A stretch of 14,547 nucleotides of DNA, taken from contig JASLHL010000043.1 in assembly GCA_030152225.1 (NCBI GenBank), positions 1 to 14,547 on the forward strand, in the 5' to 3' direction. The notes beneath the pieces were generated by a model that was not told the DNA's origin, did no database searches, and saw only the letters and a program-made list of their open reading frames with translations. The translations under genes and the position numbers were made by a program. Origin of the DNA: Flavobacterium sp. GTDB lineage: Bacteria; Bacteroidota; Bacteroidia; Flavobacteriales; Flavobacteriaceae. Below, one piece after another: positions 6,672 through 12,348 of the stretch; the stretch's first letter is position 1; the number at the start of each line of letters is the position of its first letter.

Positions 6672-7214
6672 TCATTGGCTTGATAAAAAATTTCGTTTTA
6701 ATTCTACCAAGCTTTTATTCGTAGTGACCAGACCGTTAATTAAATATTTTCTAATTTCTTCTTGATCTGGATGGGTGATGTATTTATACCAATCATCCGC
6801 AAGGAGAACTTTTTTAATTTCAACAATGCGCTTTGCTGTATCTTTAGCATTTCTACGACAGGCATCGCTGTCCTTAAGACTAGCATAATGTGTAAAGGTC
6901 ACTTCTTTTAATAAAAAATTAACACTTATAACATAATTATTTTCTTTTTCATCATTGGGAAAAAAGCTAGACCAAGGGGCATAACCTACACAATATCCTT
7001 GGTTTACATTTTTATCCGCAATTAATTTCCATCGACAATTTGCCACTCTCCCCCAATGGTTTGCGTATCGAAAGATTCCTTCTTCGCTAAAAAAATAACT
7101 ACTGCCTTTTTCACTTTTGTAATTGGGCTTTTTTTGAGCGATTGTGTCTAAAGGCACTTGGGTCCATTCACAATACGTATGCTTAAAAAAATTCGTCTTG
7201 TTGTATTTTTTCAT
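6672..7214 (-). CDS. Unrecognised protein, translationally coupled to pncA (180 aa)
   Basis: I do not recognise a family. The protein is soluble, with no signal peptide, and aromatic rich. The central block contains FRYANHWGRVANCRWKL (about 48-64) and GYCVGYAPWSSFFPND (about 73-88), with conserved-looking Trp, Cys and Tyr residues that suggest a folded domain. The C-terminal part is helical and charged (AKDTAKRIVEIKKVLLADDW). Its ATG (7214-7212) directly follows the pncA stop codon TAG (7217-7215) without a spare base, which points to translational coupling and a shared transcript. The context suggests, but does not prove, a role next to nicotinamidase. Confidence 0.8.
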   Translation of the reverse strand: MKKYNKTNFFKHTYCEWTQVPLDTIAQKKPNYKSEKGSSYFFSEEGIFRYANHWGRVANCRWKLIADKNVNQGYCVGYAPWSSFFPNDEKENNYVISVNFLLKEVTFTHYASLKDSDACRRNAKDTAKRIVEIKKVLLADDWYKYITHPDQEEIRKYLINGLVTTNKSLVELKRNFLSSQ

Positions 7215-7829
7215 CTAGACTGTTAATTCTTCTACTTGACTAACAACTGCGATTTCCTGCTTTAGCAATTCAACTTTGGCTTGTTCTAGACCCGCTTGAG
7301 AGATAGGCTTGGTTGCAAAATCTAAAAAATACGTTTTAAATCCTGCCTCTTTAGCATCTCTTGCTGTATAAAACACACAGAATTCAGCTGCTAATCCACA
7401 GACATATACTTCGGTTACTTGTTTATCTTTCAAATAACCCAGAAGACCTGTTGTGTTCACTTTATTGTTGTCATAGAATCCGCTATAGGAGTCTATGTGC
7501 TTATTCATGCCTTTTCGGAATATGGCAGCCACTTGGGTACTATTCCAAGCGTTGCTAAATGCAGCTCCTGCTGTACCTTGTACGCAGTGATCGGGCCATA
7601 ACACCTGAGGGAGTCCCTGTAATTCAATCACGTCATATTGATTTTTTCCCTGATGCTGAGAGGCAAAACTCTGATGATCCAAAGGATGCCAATCTTGGGT
7701 TGCAACGACCAAATCAAAACGATCTTGTATTGCATTGATTACTGGGATAATTAAATCTCCATCTTGGACAGCTAAAGCGCCATGAGGCAAAAAATCAACT
7801 TGCAAATCAACAACCAATAAAGCCTTCAT
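7215..7829 (-). CDS. pncA: Nicotinamidase
   Basis: Hydrolyses nicotinamide to nicotinate and ammonia, the first step of NAD salvage by the Preiss-Handler route; the family is the isochorismatase-like hydrolases. 204 aa, normal length. The catalytic triad is visible: Asp8 in LLVVDLQVDF, Lys106 in FRKG, and Cys151 in GLAAEFCV. Metal ligands are expected from DWHP (Asp47, His49) and WPDHCVQGT (His81). The DWHP and WPDHC motifs mark the nicotinamidase branch rather than generic cysteine hydrolases. The 57-base gap after rocD is A/T rich with only a weak hairpin, so cotranscription with rocD is possible. The stop codon abuts the start of the next gene. Confidence 0.96.
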   Translation of the reverse strand: MKALLVVDLQVDFLPHGALAVQDGDLIIPVINAIQDRFDLVVATQDWHPLDHQSFASQHQGKNQYDVIELQGLPQVLWPDHCVQGTAGAAFSNAWNSTQVAAIFRKGMNKHIDSYSGFYDNNKVNTTGLLGYLKDKQVTEVYVCGLAAEFCVFYTARDAKEAGFKTYFLDFATKPISQAGLEQAKVELLKQEIAVVSQVEELTV

Positions 7830-7886
7830 AAGTTACTTATTTTATTTGAATTTTTAAAGAAAAAAGAAATAAAATCTTATTTTCTC

Positions 7887-9131
7887 TTATTTTTCGAATT
7901 CCTTTAGCGTTTTAACAATAATCGAAACACAAGCTAACAATTGTTCTTCTGTCATCACTAAAGGCGGTGCAAAGCGAATGATATTACCGTGTGTTGGTTT
8001 TGCTAATAATCCATTGTCTCTCAATTTCAAGCAAATATTCCAAGCGGTATCACTTTCTTCTGTATCATTAATTAGGATGGCATTTAATAGTCCTTTTCCG
8101 CGTACGAGTGTACAGATGTTACTTGTTTGAATATAGTTGTTCAATTCTGCTCTAAACAAGTTTCCTAAGCGCTCTGCATTAGCTGCCAAATCTTCTTCCA
8201 ATACCACATCTAAAGCTGCAATAGCAATTGCTGCTGCCATTGGATTTCCTCCAAAAGTAGATCCATGTTGTCCTGGCTTGATCACATTCATAATCTCATT
8301 GTCTGCCAATACAGCTGAAATTGGGTAAGCACCTCCTGATAAAGCTTTTCCTAACACAAGGATATCTGCTTTTACATTTTCGTGTTGAATCGCCAACATT
8401 TTTCCTGTTCGCGCAATACCTGTTTGTACCTCATCTGCAATAAATAATACATTGTGTTGTTCACATAGTAATTTTGCTTCGGCTAAGTATCCTGTTTGCG
8501 GTACATATACCCCTGCTTCACCTTGGATCGGTTCCACTAAGAATCCTGCAATATTTGCACTATCTTGTTCTAATATCGCACGCAATGCATCGATATTATC
8601 ATAAGCTACACGGATAAATCCACTGGTATAAGGTCCGTAGTTATTTCTTGCTTCTTCATCATTGGAGAAAGAAATAATAGTGGTTGTTCTTCCGTGGAAA
8701 TTATTTTCACAAACAATTATTTTAGCTTGATTTTCGGCAATTCCCTTTTTCTCATAGGCCCATTTACGACAAACTTTTACTGCTGTTTCCACTGCTTCTG
8801 CACCGGAGTTCATTGGCAATACTTTGTCATATCCCATCAATTCAGTAATCTTCTTCTCGTATACACCTAATTGATCGTTGTAAAAAGCACGAGAAGTCAA
8901 CATTAAGGTGTTGGCTTGTTTAGTCATCGCTTCAACAATTTTCGGGTGACAATGTCCCTGATTCACTGCTGAATACGCAGATAAAAAGTCATAATATTTT
9001 TTACCTTCAACGTCCCAAACATAAACACCTTCTCCTTTTGTTAGTACAACTGGTAGGGGATGGTAATTGTGTGCTCCGTGTTTATCTTCTAATGCAATCG
9101 CTTGTTCTGAAGTTATTTTTTCTGACATCAT
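7887..9131 (-). CDS. rocD: Ornithine aminotransferase (ornithine--oxo-acid transaminase)
   Basis: PLP-dependent class III aminotransferase that converts ornithine and 2-oxoglutarate to glutamate semialdehyde and glutamate, linking arginine degradation with proline and glutamate. 414 aa, usual length. Features: HNYHPLPVVLTKGEG (21-35) and the DFLSAYSAVNQGHCHP segment (48-63) are hallmarks of ornithine aminotransferase; NSGAEAVETA (108-117); FHGRT (145-149); EPIQGEAGV (200-208); DEVQTG with Asp233 contacting the cofactor nitrogen; and LGKALSGG with PLP Lys262. Two consecutive Met codons (9131, 9128) are both possible starts. A near-match box TATTTTCG lies upstream (about 9180), without a good -33 box. 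The gene is a likely head of the rocD-pncA-unknown group. Confidence 0.96.
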   Translation of the reverse strand: MMSEKITSEQAIALEDKHGAHNYHPLPVVLTKGEGVYVWDVEGKKYYDFLSAYSAVNQGHCHPKIVEAMTKQANTLMLTSRAFYNDQLGVYEKKITELMGYDKVLPMNSGAEAVETAVKVCRKWAYEKKGIAENQAKIIVCENNFHGRTTTIISFSNDEEARNNYGPYTSGFIRVAYDNIDALRAILEQDSANIAGFLVEPIQGEAGVYVPQTGYLAEAKLLCEQHNVLFIADEVQTGIARTGKMLAIQHENVKADILVLGKALSGGAYPISAVLADNEIMNVIKPGQHGSTFGGNPMAAAIAIAALDVVLEEDLAANAERLGNLFRAELNNYIQTSNICTLVRGKGLLNAILINDTEESDTAWNICLKLRDNGLLAKPTHGNIIRFAPPLVMTEEQLLACVSIIVKTLKEFEK

Positions 9132-9406
9132 ACTATCTGTTTTAATTTATCTGCAATTTACTGCTTTTTATGTAAATAATTCGAAAATACCTTGGATCAC
9201 CTTCTTTCTATTTCGTTCAATTATCCAAAAAACGGAGCATATTCTGTTTAGTTTTTTTTATAAGCCCCAATAAAACTGGTTAACCCTTTGGGATATCTCC
9301 CTTTTTCCTTAAACATTAGCTATTTAATTCTTGTTTTTAGTATCAAAATCACAATTCTGATCGGATGCAAAAAGAAGCGGTCTAAAAGAAGAAAAAACAA
9401 GGTTCC
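9132..9406. other. Gene-free upstream region of rocD
   Basis: A/T-rich, presumably holding the rocD promoter. It contains the 8-base palindrome GGTTAACC (9278-9285) and a small hairpin GGGA-tatc-TCCC (9290-9301) followed by five T on the plus strand, which could be a weak terminator. No gene is supported on either strand. Confidence 0.5.
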
Positions 9407-9455
9407 CGATCGCGCGGATTTAAGGTTGCAATCCGTGTACTAGATTTATTCTAAT
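9407..9455. repeat. Repeat copy A of the GCGGATT/AATCCGT element
   Basis: 31 bases (9407-9437) are identical to copy B at 9729-9759, and the next 18 are 13/18 identical, ending in a shared TTATTCTAAT. It forms a short hairpin, GCGGATT and AATCCGT with loop taaggttgc. Just after it, AATCCGTG recurs (9453-9460), so the left arm can pair with either. Confidence 0.9.
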
Positions 9456-9520
9456 CCGTGCGCTAGATATACGCTACAAACCTACATCAGTCGAGATTAA
9501 CCTGCAATACCCCCTTCCCA

Positions 9521-9563
9521 TATAGGGAGAAAAAAAGCTCAAATGGCTTTATTTGTCTCTATA
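9521..9563. repeat. Imperfect inverted repeat, 18-base arms
   Basis: 9521-9538 (TATAGGGAGAAAAAAAGC) pairs with 9546-9563 at 15 of 18 positions around a 7-base loop. It is not next to a gene end and lacks a terminal T run. Confidence 0.75.
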
Positions 9564-9612
9564 TAAAAAAACACAAACGACTATTATTCAGCTATTTATA
9601 TTACTTTATTTT

Positions 9613-9728
9613 AGTTTTATTTGGGTTTTCTTTGGGTCTTCTTCGGTAAACATGTGTATTTACGGGGGATTACCCCACATTTACCGAAGAAGACCCGAAC
9701 ATGACTCGAACAAAACCCGAACAAAACT
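9613..9728. repeat. Large nested inverted repeat
   Basis: Outer arms: 9613-9629 with 9712-9728 (15 Watson-Crick and 1 wobble of 17). Inner arms: 9631-9650 with 9680-9699 (19 of 20, the other a wobble on one strand). The centre has a small GGGG-gatta-CCCC hairpin (9664-9676). The right arm carries 12 extra bases (9700-9711). In all, about 37 bp of pairing in 116 bases. An open frame on the plus strand (9553-9834) crosses it but has no protein-like character. Confidence 0.9.
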
Positions 9729-9777
9729 CGATCGCGCGGATTTAAGGTTGCAATCCGTGCGATCGAGTTATTCTAAT
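9725..9777. repeat. Repeat copy B, with a long hairpin
   Basis: 9725-9742 pairs with 9752-9769: 18 bp with a single G-T pair, loop taaggttgc. The core 9729-9759 is identical to copy A. The outer 11 bp of stem (AACTCGATCGC / GCGATCGAGTT) are complementary here but not in copy A. It overlaps the right arm of the nested inverted repeat by 4 bases. Confidence 0.92.
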
Positions 9778-9831
9778 TCTTTTATAAAAAAGAAGATAAA
9801 TTATATTCACCATCGGATTGAGGGAAAAGTA

Positions 9832-9870
9832 TAAAAAACAAAGAGGGTGACCTTTTGGGACACCCTCTTT
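9832..9870 (-). terminator. Terminator of the WN-YGVYG repeat protein gene
   Basis: AAAGAGGGTG (9840-9849) pairs with CACCCTCTTT (9861-9870). On the minus strand it is followed by G and a T run (9838-9832); on the plus strand by TATTTTTG, so it may work both ways. It lies 10 bases after the stop at 9881. Confidence 0.85.
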
Positions 9871-9880
9871 TATTTTTGTT

Positions 9881-10348
9881 CTATTTACTTTTTTGCTCTT
9901 GTTCTTTGTTCGTTAACTGTTGTTCGATTTCAGTCCATTTCGTTGGATCTTCTTTTACTTCAATATAGTAGTCATACAACATGCGAGTTAGTTTAACCTC
10001 TACGCGTTGTCCCATGATTTCATTTAGTGTAAAATAGCCGTAAAACTCTCCTTCTTTTTTAATGATAGGCGGTTTTTCAGCATGCTGATTCCAAGGTGAA
10101 AAGTTACTTTTTTCATCTCCATAAACGCCATATTTATTCCAAATAGACTTTTTATTGTATTCATTTCCATAGACACCATATGAATTCCATACCGAATTTT
10201 TATTCTCGGAAGGACAATTGAGGCATCCTAAATACTCTTGAGCTTTATTATTGCTGTAAATCTCCAAAATTTGCGCTTTTAAATTGAAGGAAATTAAACA
10301 CAATAAGGCTACGATTAGACCTGTATTCTTTTTCATTGTTTTTTTCAT
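9881..10348 (-). CDS. Small secreted protein with WN-YGVYG repeats (155 aa)
   Basis: A second in-frame ATG at 10336 (MKKNTG) gives an equally good signal peptide; either may be used. The signal ends about residue 25 (NLKA before Gln26), so the protein is exported. Mature features: a CxxC (Cys42, Cys45 in LGCLNC), then three related repeats of about 16-17 residues: SVWNSYGVYGNEY (52-64), SIWNKYGVYGDEK (68-80) and SPWNQHAEKPP (84-94). It ends with EFYGYFTLNE and a charged tail rich in Glu, Gln and Lys. I recall similar small exported proteins with F/W-N-x-Y-G-x-Y-G repeats in varied bacteria, without known function. Gene boundaries are well supported by the terminator. Confidence 0.83.
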   Translation of the reverse strand: MKKTMKKNTGLIVALLCLISFNLKAQILEIYSNNKAQEYLGCLNCPSENKNSVWNSYGVYGNEYNKKSIWNKYGVYGDEKSNFSPWNQHAEKPPIIKKEGEFYGYFTLNEIMGQRVEVKLTRMLYDYYIEVKEDPTKWTEIEQQLTNKEQEQKSK

Positions 10349-10517
10349 TGTTTTGCTCGTGCAAATTACAACTAATTTTAAACATTAACAGCATCACTTA
10401 TTTTCTTATTTGTTAATTTGAGAAGTACAAAACGATTCGCTTCCTACTGAATGCTAGAGATTACTGCACTTTACAGCCAATTTATTTCCCTATTTTAGTA
10501 AAAAAATATTGACATAA

Positions 10518-10548
10518 TTTATAGTGAATTAAAAAAAATTTACTTTTA
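10518..10548 (+). promoter_or_regulatory. Possible promoter of the GNAT/methyltransferase pair
   Basis: TTTA (10518-10521), 19-base spacer, TACTTTTA (10541-10548): one mismatch from each consensus box. It would give a leader of about 75 bases. The 281-base gap to the divergent gene holds nothing else I can support. Confidence 0.3.
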
Positions 10549-10629
10549 TCTTATTCTTGCTTCATATGCTAAGCTCACCAATTTATAATAAAAGAGAGGC
10601 TCTGCTTCTAAAAAACAACCTATTCTCTT

Positions 10630-11136
10630 ATGGAAGAAATACAAACACAGCGCTTGTTCTTATCAAAAATCGATTATTGCGACAGTACTTTTTACATCGA
10701 ACTTGTCAACACGCCAGGCTGGTTAAAATACATAGGTAACAAAAACATACACAACACTTTAGACGCTAATAACTACATTAAAAACATTCTAAGCAATCTA
10801 CAGACAAGCTATTGGACGGTGCATCTAAAAGCAGAACAAAAGCCAATAGGGGCTATTTCATTGATTAAACGCGATTATTTAGACGCCCATGACCTTGGGT
10901 TTGCCTTTTTACCGCTTTATACCCACATGGGGTATGCGTATGAAGCCACTCATGCTATTATTGAGCAGCTAAAAAGAGAGCAAATACATTCGCTGTTATA
11001 CGCTATTGCTATACCCGAAAATAAAAGTTCAATCCAATTATTGATGCGTTTGGGCTTTCACTTTGTTGAAACCATCACAGCTGAAGGAGAAGTATTGAAT
11101 TTATACAAATTAACGCTGAAGGAAGAATACAACTAA
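10630..11136 (+). CDS. GNAT family N-acetyltransferase (RimJ/RimL-like)
   Basis: 168 aa, full length for the Acetyltransf_3 type. It begins with the typical substrate-side segment IQTQRLFLSKID (4-15). PIGAISLIKRD (72-82) and AHDLGFAFLPLYTHMGYAYEA (86-106) carry the central strands and the acetyl-CoA pyrophosphate loop, here T-H-M-G-Y-A rather than the usual R/Q-x-x-G-x-G/A. IPENKSSIQLLMRLGF (128-143) is the classic C-terminal N-x-x-S-I-x-L-L-x-x-L-G-F motif. RimJ/RimL-like enzymes acetylate protein N-termini, small molecules or drugs; the target cannot be read from sequence. It is followed after 46 bases by a methyltransferase gene on the same strand, probably cotranscribed. No Shine-Dalgarno site is seen. 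Confidence 0.92.
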   Translation: MEEIQTQRLFLSKIDYCDSTFYIELVNTPGWLKYIGNKNIHNTLDANNYIKNILSNLQTSYWTVHLKAEQKPIGAISLIKRDYLDAHDLGFAFLPLYTHMGYAYEATHAIIEQLKREQIHSLLYAIAIPENKSSIQLLMRLGFHFVETITAEGEVLNLYKLTLKEEYN

Positions 11137-11182
11137 ATCCTTCTTATCTTCGTCTTGTCAATCGCTTAAAAGTCTTATTCAT

Positions 11183-11812
11183 ATGCAATGTATCCTATGT
11201 CAAAGCCCATTAACGCATCAAGTGGATTCACTTTACTATCAATGTAGCACGTGTTTCGCTTATGTTAAAGATGTCGCCTATTACTTTTCTGAAGCTCAAG
11301 AAAAGCAGCATTACGAATTTCACAACAACGATGTCCATGACATAGGGTATCAAAAATTCACTTCGCCCATTACCAACGAGATTCTCCGTCGTTTTCCATC
11401 AGATACACTGGGATTGGATTTTGGTTGTGGTAAAGGTCCCGTGATCACCAAACAGCTAGTCGATCGCGGCTACCAAGTAAATTTATACGATCCTTATTTT
11501 TATCCCGATCGCTCCTATGCCAATGCGGTATATGATTACATATTCAGCTGTGAAGTATTTGAGCATTTTTATGACCCCGCTAAGGAAATTGCCCACCTCA
11601 AATCCCTGTTGAAGCCTGGCGGTTTACTGCTGATTATGACCCATCTTTTTCAGGAACAGGTTCCTTTCGAATCTTGGTATTATCGCAAAGATGAAACCCA
11701 TGTTTTTATTTATACCGCTCAGACGTTTGCGTATATTGCCAAACAATTTAATTTTGAACTACTTTCGCTATCAGAGCGCTTTATTGTTTTAGCATCGAGA
11801 AACAGTAACTAA
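11183..11812 (+). CDS. Class I SAM-dependent methyltransferase with N-terminal zinc ribbon
   Basis: 209 aa. The N-terminus has two CxxC pairs, Cys3/Cys6 (CILC) and Cys21/Cys24 (CSTC), which look like a zinc ribbon. The methyltransferase core starts near residue 76: LGLDFGCGKGP (76-86) is SAM-binding motif I; VNLYDPYFYP gives the acidic residue that binds the ribose; IFSCEVFEHFYDP and LLKPGGLLLIMTHLF are motifs of the Methyltransf_23 group. Small Flavobacteriaceae proteins of this form are usually annotated only as class I methyltransferases; the substrate is unknown. It follows the acetyltransferase gene by 46 bases and is likely its operon partner. Confidence 0.92.
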   Translation: MQCILCQSPLTHQVDSLYYQCSTCFAYVKDVAYYFSEAQEKQHYEFHNNDVHDIGYQKFTSPITNEILRRFPSDTLGLDFGCGKGPVITKQLVDRGYQVNLYDPYFYPDRSYANAVYDYIFSCEVFEHFYDPAKEIAHLKSLLKPGGLLLIMTHLFQEQVPFESWYYRKDETHVFIYTAQTFAYIAKQFNFELLSLSERFIVLASRNSN

Positions 11813-11849
11813 AGATCAATGCAGTTTGTACTCAAGAAGTAAAACAAAA

Positions 11850-11875
11850 AGGAGTAATTCAATTGAACTACTCCT
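11850..11875. terminator. Hairpin after the methyltransferase gene
   Basis: AGGAGTA (11850-11856) pairs with TACTCCT (11869-11875); inside, TTCAA-TTGAA continues the stem after one mismatch. The plus-strand tail is only CTTGC, so it is a weak terminator for the methyltransferase; the minus-strand tail is T rich (TTTTGTTTT), so it may act better that way. Confidence 0.6.
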
Positions 11876-11884
11876 CTTGCAAAT

Positions 11885-11904
11885 GCTGTTTGGATTCAAA
11901 CAGC
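11885..11904. repeat. Perfect 8-bp hairpin of unknown role
   Basis: GCTGTTTG (11885-11892) pairs with CAAACAGC (11897-11904), loop gatt. There is no T run on either side, so it is not a standard terminator. Confidence 0.7.
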
Positions 11905-11936
11905 GAGAACAATAAAAAAAACTATGAAATGCATGT

Positions 11937-11958
11937 AAAAAAATCGCGAGCGACTTTT
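11937..11958 (-). terminator. Terminator-like hairpin, best on the minus strand
   Basis: Minus-strand RNA would pair AAAAAGTCG with CGATTTTTT around a small CTCG loop (one G-U pair). The T run is part of the stem. No known gene lies just upstream on this strand. Confidence 0.5.
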
Positions 11959-11959
11959 T

Positions 11960-12274
11960 GCTTCTAATACTAAAAAATTGGAAATCATCCTATACTATTT
12001 ATTTACATAGTTTCAAATCAACTTATATTTATTTGATTTTTAAATGATTCTTTTAGTATATATCAAGTATCGTACCAAAAAATCGCACAATTGGATTTAT
12101 TCTTACTTCTTCCTTCTGAATAAACGTAAAACGCCATATAACAAAGCCTTATAAATTAAAAACAAATCGCATTAAGTACAAGGATAATGGATCGTGATGA
12201 TCAATTTAGCTAAGATAAAGGCTTAGAGTATAGTGGCTCTTTTTTCAATTTTCACTGGGTATTACTTGTGTTAT
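11960..12274. other. Gene-free A/T-rich gap
   Basis: No convincing gene on either strand. The only hint is a 20-residue frame on the minus strand (12165-12103, TTG start) encoding a hydrophobic segment and a basic tail LFRRKK; too short to call. Confidence 0.4.
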
Positions 12275-12314
12275 AAAACAAAAAAGGATCAACTGTTTCC
12301 AGTTCATCCTTTTT
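12275..12314 (-). terminator. Rho-independent terminator of the PorE-like gene
   Basis: AAAAAGGAT-c-AACTG (12281-12295) pairs with CAGTT-c-ATCCTTTTT (12300-12314), one C-C mismatch, loop tttc. On the minus strand it is followed by a T-rich tail to 12275. It lies 34 bases after the stop at 12349. Confidence 0.88.
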
Positions 12315-12348
12315 CTTAAAAAATCACTTTACGTTATATTTAAAATAC

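Noticed and set aside
9553..9834. Open frame of 93 codons on the plus strand across the repeat island
   Set aside because: It runs through two inverted repeats and copy B of the direct repeat; composition follows the repeats, with no start signal and no protein-like pattern.
10557..10739. 60-codon plus-strand frame before the acetyltransferase
   Set aside because: It overlaps the acetyltransferase start in another frame and has no recognisable protein features.
11885..11904. Possible tRNA T-arm (minus strand reads GTTTGAATCC)
   Set aside because: The stem is 8 bp with a 4-base loop, and no acceptor, D-arm or anticodon arm can be found around it.
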